This document shows, piece after piece, positions 1 through 5,319 of a stretch of DNA of 6,963 bases (positions are counted from its first letter, which is position 1; every line of letters starts with the position of its first letter). Under the pieces are notes generated by a model. That model was not told the origin of the DNA, searched no databases, and worked only from the letters and a program-made list of their open reading frames with translations. The translations under genes were made by a program, and so were the position numbers. This DNA is from Pseudomonadota bacterium (GTDB taxonomy: Bacteria > Myxococcota_A > UBA796 > SXON01), in the NCBI GenBank assembly GCA_005776735.1, contig SXOM01000216.1, forward strand, positions 1 to 6,963, read 5' to 3'.

Positions 1-204
1 CCCCGCCCCCGGCGCCGCCAGGTGCGCCACGAGCTGCGCGTCGGGCACCAGCCCCTCGGACACCGCCGGCCGCTCGGTCACCGCCGCGGCGTGAAACGGG
101 ACCGGGCGCGCCGCGCACCGCCACGCCCCGCAGGCCCCCACCAGGGCGACGACGGCGCCGAGGCCCAACGTGCGGGCGCGACGGCTAGGAGCAGGCGACG
201 TCAT
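1..204 (-). CDS. Partial N-terminus of exported protein or lipoprotein, function unknown
   Basis: Sixty-eight codons are visible from an ATG at 204-202, and the frame is still open at the left edge, so the C-terminus is missing. The product begins MTSPAPSRRARTLGLGAVVA. An Arg-rich n-region is followed by a hydrophobic stretch (residues 13-24) and LVGAC, which fits the lipobox pattern with Cys25 as the lipidated residue. The other reading is a simple signal peptide or membrane anchor. The following residues (26-68) are Ala/Pro/Val-rich and name no family. G/C-ending codons support coding. The start lies 2 nt beyond the T tract of the terminator at 206-248, with no separate promoter visible. 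The nearest Shine-Dalgarno-like GGGGAG sits inside the terminator stem, 12 nt upstream of the ATG. A start a little downstream is possible. I do not recognise the gene. Confidence 0.6.
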   Translation of the reverse strand, partial: MTSPAPSRRARTLGLGAVVALVGACGAWRCAARPVPFHAAAVTERPAVSEGLVPDAQLVAHLAAPGAG

Positions 205-205
205 G

Positions 206-248
206 CAAAAATGAAGCTCCCCGGCCACCTTGCGGCGACCGGGGAGCT
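206..248 (-). terminator. Intrinsic (Rho-independent) terminator of the small lipoprotein gene
   Basis: Read on the minus strand, a perfect 10-bp GC-rich stem (AGCTCCCCGG at 248-239 with CCGGGGAGCT at 224-215) encloses a 14-nt loop. It is followed at once by TCATTTTTG, a run of five T at 211-207. It starts 22 nt after the stop of the 270-371 gene. This is a textbook intrinsic terminator, and its T tract ends right before the ATG of the next gene (204). Confidence 0.9.
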
Positions 249-269
249 GTACGCCCGAAGGCGCGCCGA

Positions 270-371
270 CTACTCCTCGGCGGCGGTGTCGGTCGAGCTG
301 CCGCAGGCAACCACGGTGGTGCCGACGAACACGGCGAGGACGAGGGCGAACAGGGGCTTGATGAAGGACAT
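270..371 (-). CDS. Small lipoprotein (33 aa), entericidin-like in size only
   Basis: The ORF runs from ATG (371-369) to TAG (272-270) and encodes 33 residues. The n-region MSFIKP leads into a hydrophobic core (residues 7-21) and the lipobox VVAC, with Cys23 as the acylation site. The mature lipopeptide would be only 11 residues, CGSSTDTAAEE, short and acidic. AGGAG at 383-379 lies 7 nt upstream of the ATG. The unit has its own promoter (444-472), leader hairpin (411-435) and terminator (206-248), giving a predicted mRNA of about 230 nt. The residue after Cys is Gly, which in enterobacteria would favour outer-membrane sorting; extending that rule to this lineage is inference. Entericidin-type membrane lipoproteins are similarly tiny, but no sequence match is claimed. 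Known role: none recognised. Isolated control signals suggest a strongly or separately expressed product. Confidence 0.85.
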   Translation of the reverse strand: MSFIKPLFALVLAVFVGTTVVACGSSTDTAAEE

Positions 372-378
372 GGGACGT

Positions 379-383
379 CTCCT
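379..383 (-). promoter_or_regulatory. Ribosome binding site of the small lipoprotein gene
   Basis: AGGAG on the minus strand is spaced 7 nt from the ATG at 371. It is the clearest Shine-Dalgarno sequence in the window, and it fixes the start of this very short gene. Confidence 0.85.
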
Positions 384-410
384 CGAGAACGAATCTCTTG
401 CGGTGGGCTG

Positions 411-435
411 CTCCACGGAGATGAGCCCCGTGGAG
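411..435 (-). other. 5'-leader stem-loop of the small lipoprotein mRNA
   Basis: CTCCACGG (435-428, minus strand) pairs perfectly with CCGTGGAG (418-411) around a 9-nt loop. The start point predicted from the promoter is about 437, so the stem would sit at the extreme 5' end of the transcript. That position is typical of stems that protect short mRNAs from decay; a regulatory role is inference. Confidence 0.55.
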
Positions 436-443
436 ACGGACGC

Positions 444-472
444 ATTTGAACATATCGTCGCGTAGCTGTCAA
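444..472 (-). promoter_or_regulatory. Sigma-70-type promoter for the small lipoprotein gene
   Basis: On the minus strand a perfect -35 TTGACA (472-467) is followed after exactly 17 nt by TCAAAT (449-444), which matches the -10 consensus at 4 of 6 positions. The spacer and -10 are conspicuously AT-richer than the surroundings. The -35 overlaps the TGA stop (471-469) of the upstream repeat-protein gene. The predicted start near 437 gives a leader of about 66 nt. Confidence 0.75.
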
Positions 473-2418
473 GAGTTGATCACACGCCGCCGCAAAATTG
501 CCGCGGTGAGGGCACCGGCAACCGCAAGCGCGCCCGCACCACCGCCGGCGCCGCACCCGCAGTCGTCCCCTCCGCCGTCGCCCGTGTCGCCGTCGCAACC
601 TTCGTCGATCTCCAGGTCGCAGTCGTTGTCGACGCCATCGACACAGTTCTCCTCGGCGCCCGGGTAGCTCGTGCTCAACAGGTCGTCGCAGTCTTCGCCA
701 CCGCTGGCCGGGGCCGCGTGACCGTCGCGATCGACGTCGTAGTTGTCCTCGCCGGTGCAGTCCTGGTCGACGTAGTCGTCGGGGACATCCACCGCGCGCG
801 GACTGAAGTTGGTGTCGTGGTCGTCGCAGTCGCCCTCCGCCGGCGTGACGCCGTCCCCGTCGGCGTCGGCGTTGAGCTCGTCGTCGTCGGCCAGGCCGTC
901 GCAGTCGTCGTCCTTGCCGTCGGTCGGGTCGGGCGCGCCAGGGTAGGTGCTCGGATCGGTGTCGTCGCAGTCCTCGTCGTCGAGGTAGCCGTCGTCGTCG
1001 TTGTCCTGGTGTTTGGGCGCCGAGTCCACGCCCGTGCAGTCGTCCGCGATGCCGTTGCGGGGCACCTCCTCGGCGCCGGGATTCACCGCGGGGTCGGTGT
1101 CGTCGCAGTCGCCGGCCAGGACCGACCACCCGTCGCCGTCGTCGTCGCCCCCGGCGGTGCCTTCGTCCACGCGCCCGTCGCAGTCGTTGTCGACCGAGTC
1201 GAGGAGCTCCACGGCCCCCGGGTAGGTCGCGACGTTGTGGTCGCCGCAGTCCAGTGGCGTGCTGTACCCGTCCTGGTCGATGTCGGCGCTCGTGCCGGTG
1301 TCCCCGCCGGTGTCCCCGCCGGTGTCCCCGCCCGTGTCGGTCCCGGTGTCGCCGGTGTCGACCGGCACGTCCTCGTCGATGAGGCCGTCGCAGTCCTGGT
1401 CTTCGCCGTCTTCGCGCTCCACCGCGCCCGGGTACCGGGAGGCGGTGTGATCGTCGCAGTCGAACACCACCGGGACCCCGTCGCCGTCGCGGTCGCGCCA
1501 CGCCCCTTGGATGCCGCCGAAGACGCCGAGGTCGGCCTGCGTGCCGTCGACGTCGAGGCCCGTGCCCGCGTCGATGAGCGGGGAGCCGGTGCCCGGGTGC
1601 AGGTCCATCTCGTACAACGACGCGCCCGGCGCCCAGTCGGCAAACCCGGGGTCGCCTTCGGAGAGTCCGTCCAGCGCGGTCGCGGCGCAGCCCTTCGCCG
1701 CGAACGTGTCGAACCCGAGCCCGCCCGCGAACGTGGGCTCGCCCCCCTTGCACTCCACGACGTAGCTGGTGTCGCCGTACACGCCGTTGGTGAACGTCGT
1801 GTCGTTGGCCAGGTAGAGCGCGTCGGTGCCGCCGAGCACCACGTTGTGCGACCAGGTGCCGGTGGCCGAGACGCTGGTGACGCCGACCGGCGAGCCGATC
1901 GAGACCGAGTTGGTGAGCGTCGGCGTGCCCTTGAAGTAGAAGTTGTACTTGGCCGCGTCGACCGCGACGGTGCGCCGCACATCGGGCTCACCGCCGGTGG
2001 AGACCACGTTGCTCTTGCCCGAGTCGACGACGAGGCACTCCTCGATGATGGGGCTCCCGTTGGCGATCCAGATGCCGTTGGTGACCGGCGCGTCGACCAC
2101 CAGCTCGCGCATCACCGGCGAGCCCGCGTCGACGTAGATCGCAGTGGTGGCGCTCGAGTCGATGCGGAAGCCTTCGAGGCTGCCAGCGTCGAGGTAGATC
2201 GTGGCGGCGCTGACGATCGTGGTGGAGTACGGACCGGCCGACCCGACGAGGTTGAGGTCGCGGCCGCGCAGGTCGAGCGTGGTGCTGTAGCTCCCCGCGG
2301 CCACCGAGATGGTGTCCCCGTCGGCCGCCGCAGCGACGGCGGCCTCGATGGTGGTGTAGGTCTCCGTCGGTCCGACCTTGAGGGTGGCGGCAACGGCCGC
2401 GCCGATCAGTGCGAGCAT
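469..2418 (-). CDS. Exported beta-helix protein with six MopE-type metal-binding repeats
   Basis: The product is 649 aa and probably exported or surface-displayed. Residues 1-11 (MLALIGAAVAA) form a very short signal-like segment without a positive n-region. No alternative start codon exists in frame before the stop at 2553-2551, so this ATG is the longest choice; no clear Shine-Dalgarno is seen. Residues about 12-300 hold short turn-and-strand repeats (GSPVMRELVVD, GSPIIEECLVVD, PTLTNSVSIG), as in right-handed beta-helix proteins, ending with GSPLIDAG. Six Asp/Cys repeats follow (about 308-350, 379-420, 425-465, 472-513, 518-558, 561-608), with cores such as DRDGDG, DCDD, YPGA and DNDCDG. 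A DTGDTGTDTGG-type linker separates repeats 1 and 2. The tail has Cys620 and Cys622, a Gly/Ala hydrophobic segment (623-642) and Arg643-645, like a MYXO-CTERM/GlyGly-CTERM sorting tail. Known for the repeats: metal binding in the MopE family. The ligand and substrate here are unknown. Confidence 0.88.
   Translation of the reverse strand: MLALIGAAVAATLKVGPTETYTTIEAAVAAAADGDTISVAAGSYSTTLDLRGRDLNLVGSAGPYSTTIVSAATIYLDAGSLEGFRIDSSATTAIYVDAGSPVMRELVVDAPVTNGIWIANGSPIIEECLVVDSGKSNVVSTGGEPDVRRTVAVDAAKYNFYFKGTPTLTNSVSIGSPVGVTSVSATGTWSHNVVLGGTDALYLANDTTFTNGVYGDTSYVVECKGGEPTFAGGLGFDTFAAKGCAATALDGLSEGDPGFADWAPGASLYEMDLHPGTGSPLIDAGTGLDVDGTQADLGVFGGIQGAWRDRDGDGVPVVFDCDDHTASRYPGAVEREDGEDQDCDGLIDEDVPVDTGDTGTDTGGDTGGDTGGDTGTSADIDQDGYSTPLDCGDHNVATYPGAVELLDSVDNDCDGRVDEGTAGGDDDGDGWSVLAGDCDDTDPAVNPGAEEVPRNGIADDCTGVDSAPKHQDNDDDGYLDDEDCDDTDPSTYPGAPDPTDGKDDDCDGLADDDELNADADGDGVTPAEGDCDDHDTNFSPRAVDVPDDYVDQDCTGEDNYDVDRDGHAAPASGGEDCDDLLSTSYPGAEENCVDGVDNDCDLEIDEGCDGDTGDGGGDDCGCGAGGGAGALAVAGALTAAILRRRVINS
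1297..1332. repeat. 12-bp in-frame tandem repeat coding for the TGGD linker
   Basis: Three exact copies of GGTGTCCCCGCC (plus strand) lie head to tail. A looser GTGTC-rich stretch follows to about 1365. The unit is a multiple of three, so copy-number change would lengthen or shorten the Asp-Thr-Gly-Gly linker (protein residues about 354-376) without breaking the frame. Confidence 0.8.
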
Positions 2419-2427
2419 GCCGCCAAG

Positions 2428-2457
2428 TTGACACGGGCCGCTCCCCGACGCTACGCC
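2428..2457 (+). promoter_or_regulatory. Candidate promoter for the O-antigen ligase-like operon
   Basis: A perfect TTGACA (2428-2433) lies in the 47-nt gap between the divergent genes. At 17-18 nt spacing the -10 would be CTACGC or TACGCC (2451-2457), a weak match. Initiation would fall at about 2463-2466, at or just before the ATG at 2466, which has no Shine-Dalgarno; a nearly leaderless mRNA is therefore possible. The -35 hexamer is convincing, the -10 is not. Confidence 0.35.
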
Positions 2458-2465
2458 CGCGCCGC

Positions 2466-3884
2466 ATGATGGTCCGGCTCCGCGAGCTGTTCGAACCCGC
2501 CCTGCTCCTGCGGGTGGCGCTGCTCCTGGGCCTGCAGACGTCGTTGCTGCTCACCTTCATGGTCGACTGGAAGGTGCCGCCGGTGCTTGCAGCCGGCTTT
2601 CTCGCGACGATGTTGCTGCTGGACAACCCGCTCTGGGCGGTCGGTGCGATGTTGTCGGCCCGCCTCCTCTCCACCGGAACGCTCTCGTTCTTCACCATCG
2701 GGAAGATCAGCATCGGCATGTTCGAGCCGGTCCTGCTCCTGGCGCTGGTCGCGCTCGCGCTCCGCGCCGCCTTCTCCCGCGAGCCGCTGTGGCGGCCCTG
2801 GCCGTGGAAGGCGGTGATGCTCGCCATCGTGGGGTGGCGTTTCCTCGGCCTCTTCTGGTGCACCAAGTTCTCCGACGGCGCCAAGGAGATCATCACCTTC
2901 GGGGTCATCTTCGCGACCGCAAGCGTCATCCTCGCGTTCGTGCGCACGTGGGACCACGTGAAGATGTGCTTGTGGTGGTGGATCGGCGCGTGCGTCACCA
3001 TCGGCATGCTCGCGATCTTCGGCGACGCGCTCGGCCTCACGAGCTTCGCGGCCCAGTGGAAGGCCGCCGAGAGTGGCGGCCGCGAGACCGGCCTCGGCCA
3101 GCAGCCCAACTGGTTCGCCATGAACCTCTCGTTCGTCGTTCCGGCCACCGCCGCGTTCGCGCTCATCCAGAAGCGCGGGTGGATGCGCTACGCGCTCTTG
3201 TTGGCCACGCTCTTCGTCTTCCTGGCGATGATGACCAGCGGTAGCCGCGGCGGTGCAGGCTCGGTCGTCATCGCCGGTGGCGTCGTGGCGATGGCGCAGC
3301 CCCTCTTGCGCAAGTGGTTCGCCCGCTTCGCGGTCGCCGGCGGCGCCGCCTTTGCGGTGGCCGCGCTCGCCAACCTCGGCGACATCGGGAAGGGCTTCAA
3401 CCGCATCTCCGGCGGCGTCACGTTCTTGTTCCAGCGCGACATCCGCGGCGCGAACTGGTCGGCCTGCATGGGGATGTTCCGCGAGTCGTACGGCCTCGGC
3501 ATCGGCCCCGGCGGCTACGTGGAGAACCTGCAGAAGTACAGCGACTGGCTGTACAACTCGGTCTACCGGTACCCCCATGGGATCGTCTGGGGCGAGATCG
3601 CGCACACCGGCGTCGTCGGCGTGCTCCTCTTGGGGGCGTTCATCGTGGTGGTCGCGCGCATGGCCTTCCAGACCGTGCGCGACACGCGCGGCACCGAGGC
3701 CGAGGGTCTGGCGTGGGCGATGCCGGCGGCCATGTTCGGCTACTTCTGCTGGTCGTTCGTCGAGTTCAGCATCGACGAGAAGCCGTTCTGGGAGTGGCTC
3801 GCCCTCTACACCGCGTTGCACCTCGCCGCGCGCCGCGCCAAAGAGTCGGGCACGCCCCTCCCCGCGTGGAGCTTCAAGCTGTGA
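2466..3884 (+). CDS. O-antigen ligase/polymerase-like (Wzy_C-type) integral membrane protein
   Basis: The product is 472 aa with about ten or more hydrophobic segments (for example 11-31, 39-56, 82-101, 140-160, 166-186, 218-234, 240-256, 264-280, 287-303, 380-399, 414-432). Family marks are the SGSRGG turn (258-263) before a membrane helix, a periplasmic loop with GLGIGPGGY (343-351), and YPHGIVWGEIAHTGVVGVLL (369-388). This order matches O-antigen ligase/polymerase proteins, whose large loop carries a conserved His before the last helices; His371 or His380 is the likely equivalent. Family role: joining or polymerising undecaprenyl-linked glycans at the periplasmic face. Whether this one is a ligase (WaaL), a polymerase (Wzy) or an exopolysaccharide enzyme cannot be told. 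ATG 2466 (or the adjacent ATG 2469) is preferred to GTG 2409, which would overlap the divergent gene and add a non-hydrophobic Arg-rich stretch. It overlaps the next gene by 4 nt. Confidence 0.85.
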   Translation: MMVRLRELFEPALLLRVALLLGLQTSLLLTFMVDWKVPPVLAAGFLATMLLLDNPLWAVGAMLSARLLSTGTLSFFTIGKISIGMFEPVLLLALVALALRAAFSREPLWRPWPWKAVMLAIVGWRFLGLFWCTKFSDGAKEIITFGVIFATASVILAFVRTWDHVKMCLWWWIGACVTIGMLAIFGDALGLTSFAAQWKAAESGGRETGLGQQPNWFAMNLSFVVPATAAFALIQKRGWMRYALLLATLFVFLAMMTSGSRGGAGSVVIAGGVVAMAQPLLRKWFARFAVAGGAAFAVAALANLGDIGKGFNRISGGVTFLFQRDIRGANWSACMGMFRESYGLGIGPGGYVENLQKYSDWLYNSVYRYPHGIVWGEIAHTGVVGVLLLGAFIVVVARMAFQTVRDTRGTEAEGLAWAMPAAMFGYFCWSFVEFSIDEKPFWEWLALYTALHLAARRAKESGTPLPAWSFKL

Positions 3885-4696
3885 ACCCTGACGTCGTCTT
3901 GTGGGTCGTCTTCGGCGCGCTCTTGGCGGCGGCGCTCTGGGTCGCGCGCCCGCGCCCCCCCGCGTGGGACCCGGCACGGTTCCACCAGGCCGTCCTGGCG
4001 ACGCTCCTGGGCGGAGAGGTCGAGGCGGCCGGCGGGGGGGTTCCCGAGTGGAAGGACCGCCTCGCCGCGCGGCTGCCGGCGGGCCCGCCCGCGCCCGGCG
4101 GCGACGGCACGGGCGACCCCGACGACCTCGGCGCCGACTACGACCCGGTCGCCCGGCTCGGTGCGGGCTGCACGTGGGACGCGGTGGCCGAGGGTGCCCC
4201 GGCCGTGGCCGAGGCGGTGCATCGCCGCCTGGACGATGTGCGCCTGGTGTGGTTCGGCCCGGCGCCGACCACGCTCCCCGGCGTGCGCACCCACCACCAG
4301 GAGCGCGTCGACCTCGCTGCGCTCGCGCTGCCCGACCTCGCCGCGAGCACCCGCTACGTCCTCGCCACCCAAGCCCACGGCGCCGCGCTGCTCGCGGCGT
4401 TGCGCGACGCACCGGGCGTGCGCGACCGCACCCGCGCGCTCTTGTTCGTGGGCGCAACGTTCGACCCTGACGCGCCCCCTTCGCAGGACGCGTTCGACAC
4501 CGAGCTCGACCGCACGACCCCGTGGTTCGTCCTGCGCACCGAAGACACGCCCGAAGCCCGCCTGGCCGACCCTCCCCTCCCCGAGACCCAGCGCCGCAGC
4601 GTCCAGGTCCACGACCTCGGCCGCGTCCGCCCCGACGCCCTCGGCGAGCGGGCGCTCGCGACGTCGCTCGCGGTGTTGGTGGCGGCGGCGGGGTGA
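3881..4696 (+). CDS. Membrane-anchored protein of unknown function, possible degenerate alpha/beta hydrolase
   Basis: The product is 271 aa, starting at GTG 3881 inside the upstream stop (GTGA overlap), with GGAG at 3868-3871, 9 nt before the start. The overlap implies translational coupling with the O-antigen ligase-like gene. Residues 5-22 (VVLWVVFGALLAAALWVA) form one N-terminal membrane anchor. A Gly/Pro/Asp-rich linker (about 66-90) follows, then an alpha/beta-looking domain. RLVWFGPAP (121-129), RYVLATQAHGAALLAAL (158-174), RALLFVGATF (185-194) and TPWFVLRTED (213-222) read as successive strands, and His244 follows. This order resembles an alpha/beta hydrolase with an elbow, acid Asp222 and His244, but the nucleophile position is Ala165 (T-Q-A-H-G instead of G-x-S-x-G). 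The fold assignment is inference at low confidence. A partner or accessory of the upstream glycan protein is plausible. The gene itself is well supported by coupling and codon use. Confidence 0.8.
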   Translation: MNPDVVLWVVFGALLAAALWVARPRPPAWDPARFHQAVLATLLGGEVEAAGGGVPEWKDRLAARLPAGPPAPGGDGTGDPDDLGADYDPVARLGAGCTWDAVAEGAPAVAEAVHRRLDDVRLVWFGPAPTTLPGVRTHHQERVDLAALALPDLAASTRYVLATQAHGAALLAALRDAPGVRDRTRALLFVGATFDPDAPPSQDAFDTELDRTTPWFVLRTEDTPEARLADPPLPETQRRSVQVHDLGRVRPDALGERALATSLAVLVAAAG

Positions 4697-4700
4697 GGCG

Positions 4701-4982
4701 GGCGTCGGGCACGACGCGGCGCCCCGGGTCGCGGGTCGGCGTGGGCGGGGGGCCAAACGCCTGGCGTGGCGGGGGAGGGACGAGGTCAGCCCCGGGTCCT
4801 GCCGGGCCGGGTGAAATTGGCGCTCGCTCCCCCGCCAGTTCGCCGCAAGCGGCGACCCGGCGCTCCGCTCGGCCAATTCCACCCGACCCGTCACCCGCCG
4901 CGTCACCGAACCGGCCAACCGGAGGAGGCGTTTGGCACAACGGGGGCACGCCGAACCGCGAGGGGCTGGCTGCACCGACGCC
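4701..4982. repeat. Large degenerate palindrome with nested inverted arms
   Basis: Several inverted pairs share nearly one centre (about 4845). They are TCGCCG/CGGCGA at 4840-4845 and 4850-4855 (perfect); 4801-4821 with 4872-4892 (18 of 21); 4752-4762 with 4926-4936 (11 of 11, GCCAAACGCCT); 4729-4743 with 4947-4961 (14 of 15); and more weakly 4701-4708 with 4975-4982. It begins 4 nt after the stop of the plus-strand operon. It could fold as a long imperfect hairpin RNA, act as a bidirectional end signal (no T tract is visible) or be the remains of an inverted duplication or small mobile element. Confidence 0.65.
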
Positions 4983-4990
4983 GGTCGGTG
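4973..4990. repeat. Small perfect hairpin at the palindrome/tandem-repeat junction
   Basis: CACCGAC (4973-4979) and GTCGGTG (4984-4990) form a 7-bp stem with a GCCG loop. The right arm runs into GTGAGCGTGGCG (4988-4999), a detached copy of the first 12 nt of the 49-bp repeat unit that follows. Confidence 0.55.
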
Positions 4991-5059
4991 AGCGTGGCGA
5001 CGTCGAACTTCGAGCGGACTTGGTGAGCCCGGCAGCGGCGGTGCACCGGCACGGCGGCG

Positions 5060-5262
5060 GTGAGCGTGGCGGCGGAGGCGACTCGGCCGGTGGCGACCCG
5101 CGGCGGCGGTGAGCGTGGCGGCGGAGGCGACTCGGCGGGAGGCGACCCGCGACGCCGGTGAGCGTGGCGGCGGAGGCGACTCGGCGGGAGGCGACCCGCG
5201 ACGGCGGTGAGCGTGGCGGCGGAGGCCGGGGGCCCCGGCCCCGGCCGGTGGCGACGCGCGAC
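5060..5262. repeat. 49-bp tandem repeat array, intergenic
   Basis: Units start at GTGAGCGTGGCGGCGGAGGC at 5060, 5109, 5158 and 5207, so the period is exactly 49 nt. Copies 2 and 3 differ at one base, and copies 1 and 2 at four. Copy 4 (5207-5262) keeps its first 20 nt and its last part but has a GC-rich replacement and about 7 extra nt in the middle. Forty-nine is not a multiple of three, so no frame reads through as a repeat protein. There are no unique spacers, so this is not a CRISPR array. It looks like a variable-number minisatellite. The whole 4697-5473 gap that contains it holds no intact gene. Confidence 0.85.
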
Positions 5263-5263
5263 A

Positions 5264-5305
5264 CCCGCCCCGTGGGCAACTCGCTCGTGCCCCACGTGGG
5301 GCGGG
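5264..5305. repeat. Strong intergenic hairpin
   Basis: CCCGCCCCGTGGG (5264-5276) pairs with CCCACGTGGGGCGGG (5291-5305) over 13 bp with a 2-nt bulge, and the loop is 14 nt. It directly follows the last 49-bp repeat copy. There is no T tract on either strand, so it is not a standard intrinsic terminator. It may still slow polymerase or protect 3' ends between the convergent genes. Confidence 0.6.
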
Positions 5306-5319
5306 GACAAGACGTCTGA

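Noticed and set aside
2409..2465. GTG start at 2409 for the O-antigen ligase-like gene
   Set aside because: It would overlap the divergent gene's start, precede the only good -35 element and add a polar Arg-rich leader not expected before the first membrane helix.
718..2469. Long plus-strand open frame of 583 codons opposite the repeat-protein gene
   Set aside because: It is the antisense of a GC-rich Asp-rich gene; its Val/Ala/Arg-only text has no domain, and the minus-strand frame has a clear family match.
4801..4892. Intrinsic terminator for the plus-strand operon
   Set aside because: The stem is long but imperfect with a 50-nt interior, and no T tract follows on either strand, so it is reported as a palindrome only.
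5060..5262. CRISPR array or repeat-protein gene
   Set aside because: Units abut directly with no unique spacers, and the 49-nt period rotates the frame at each copy.
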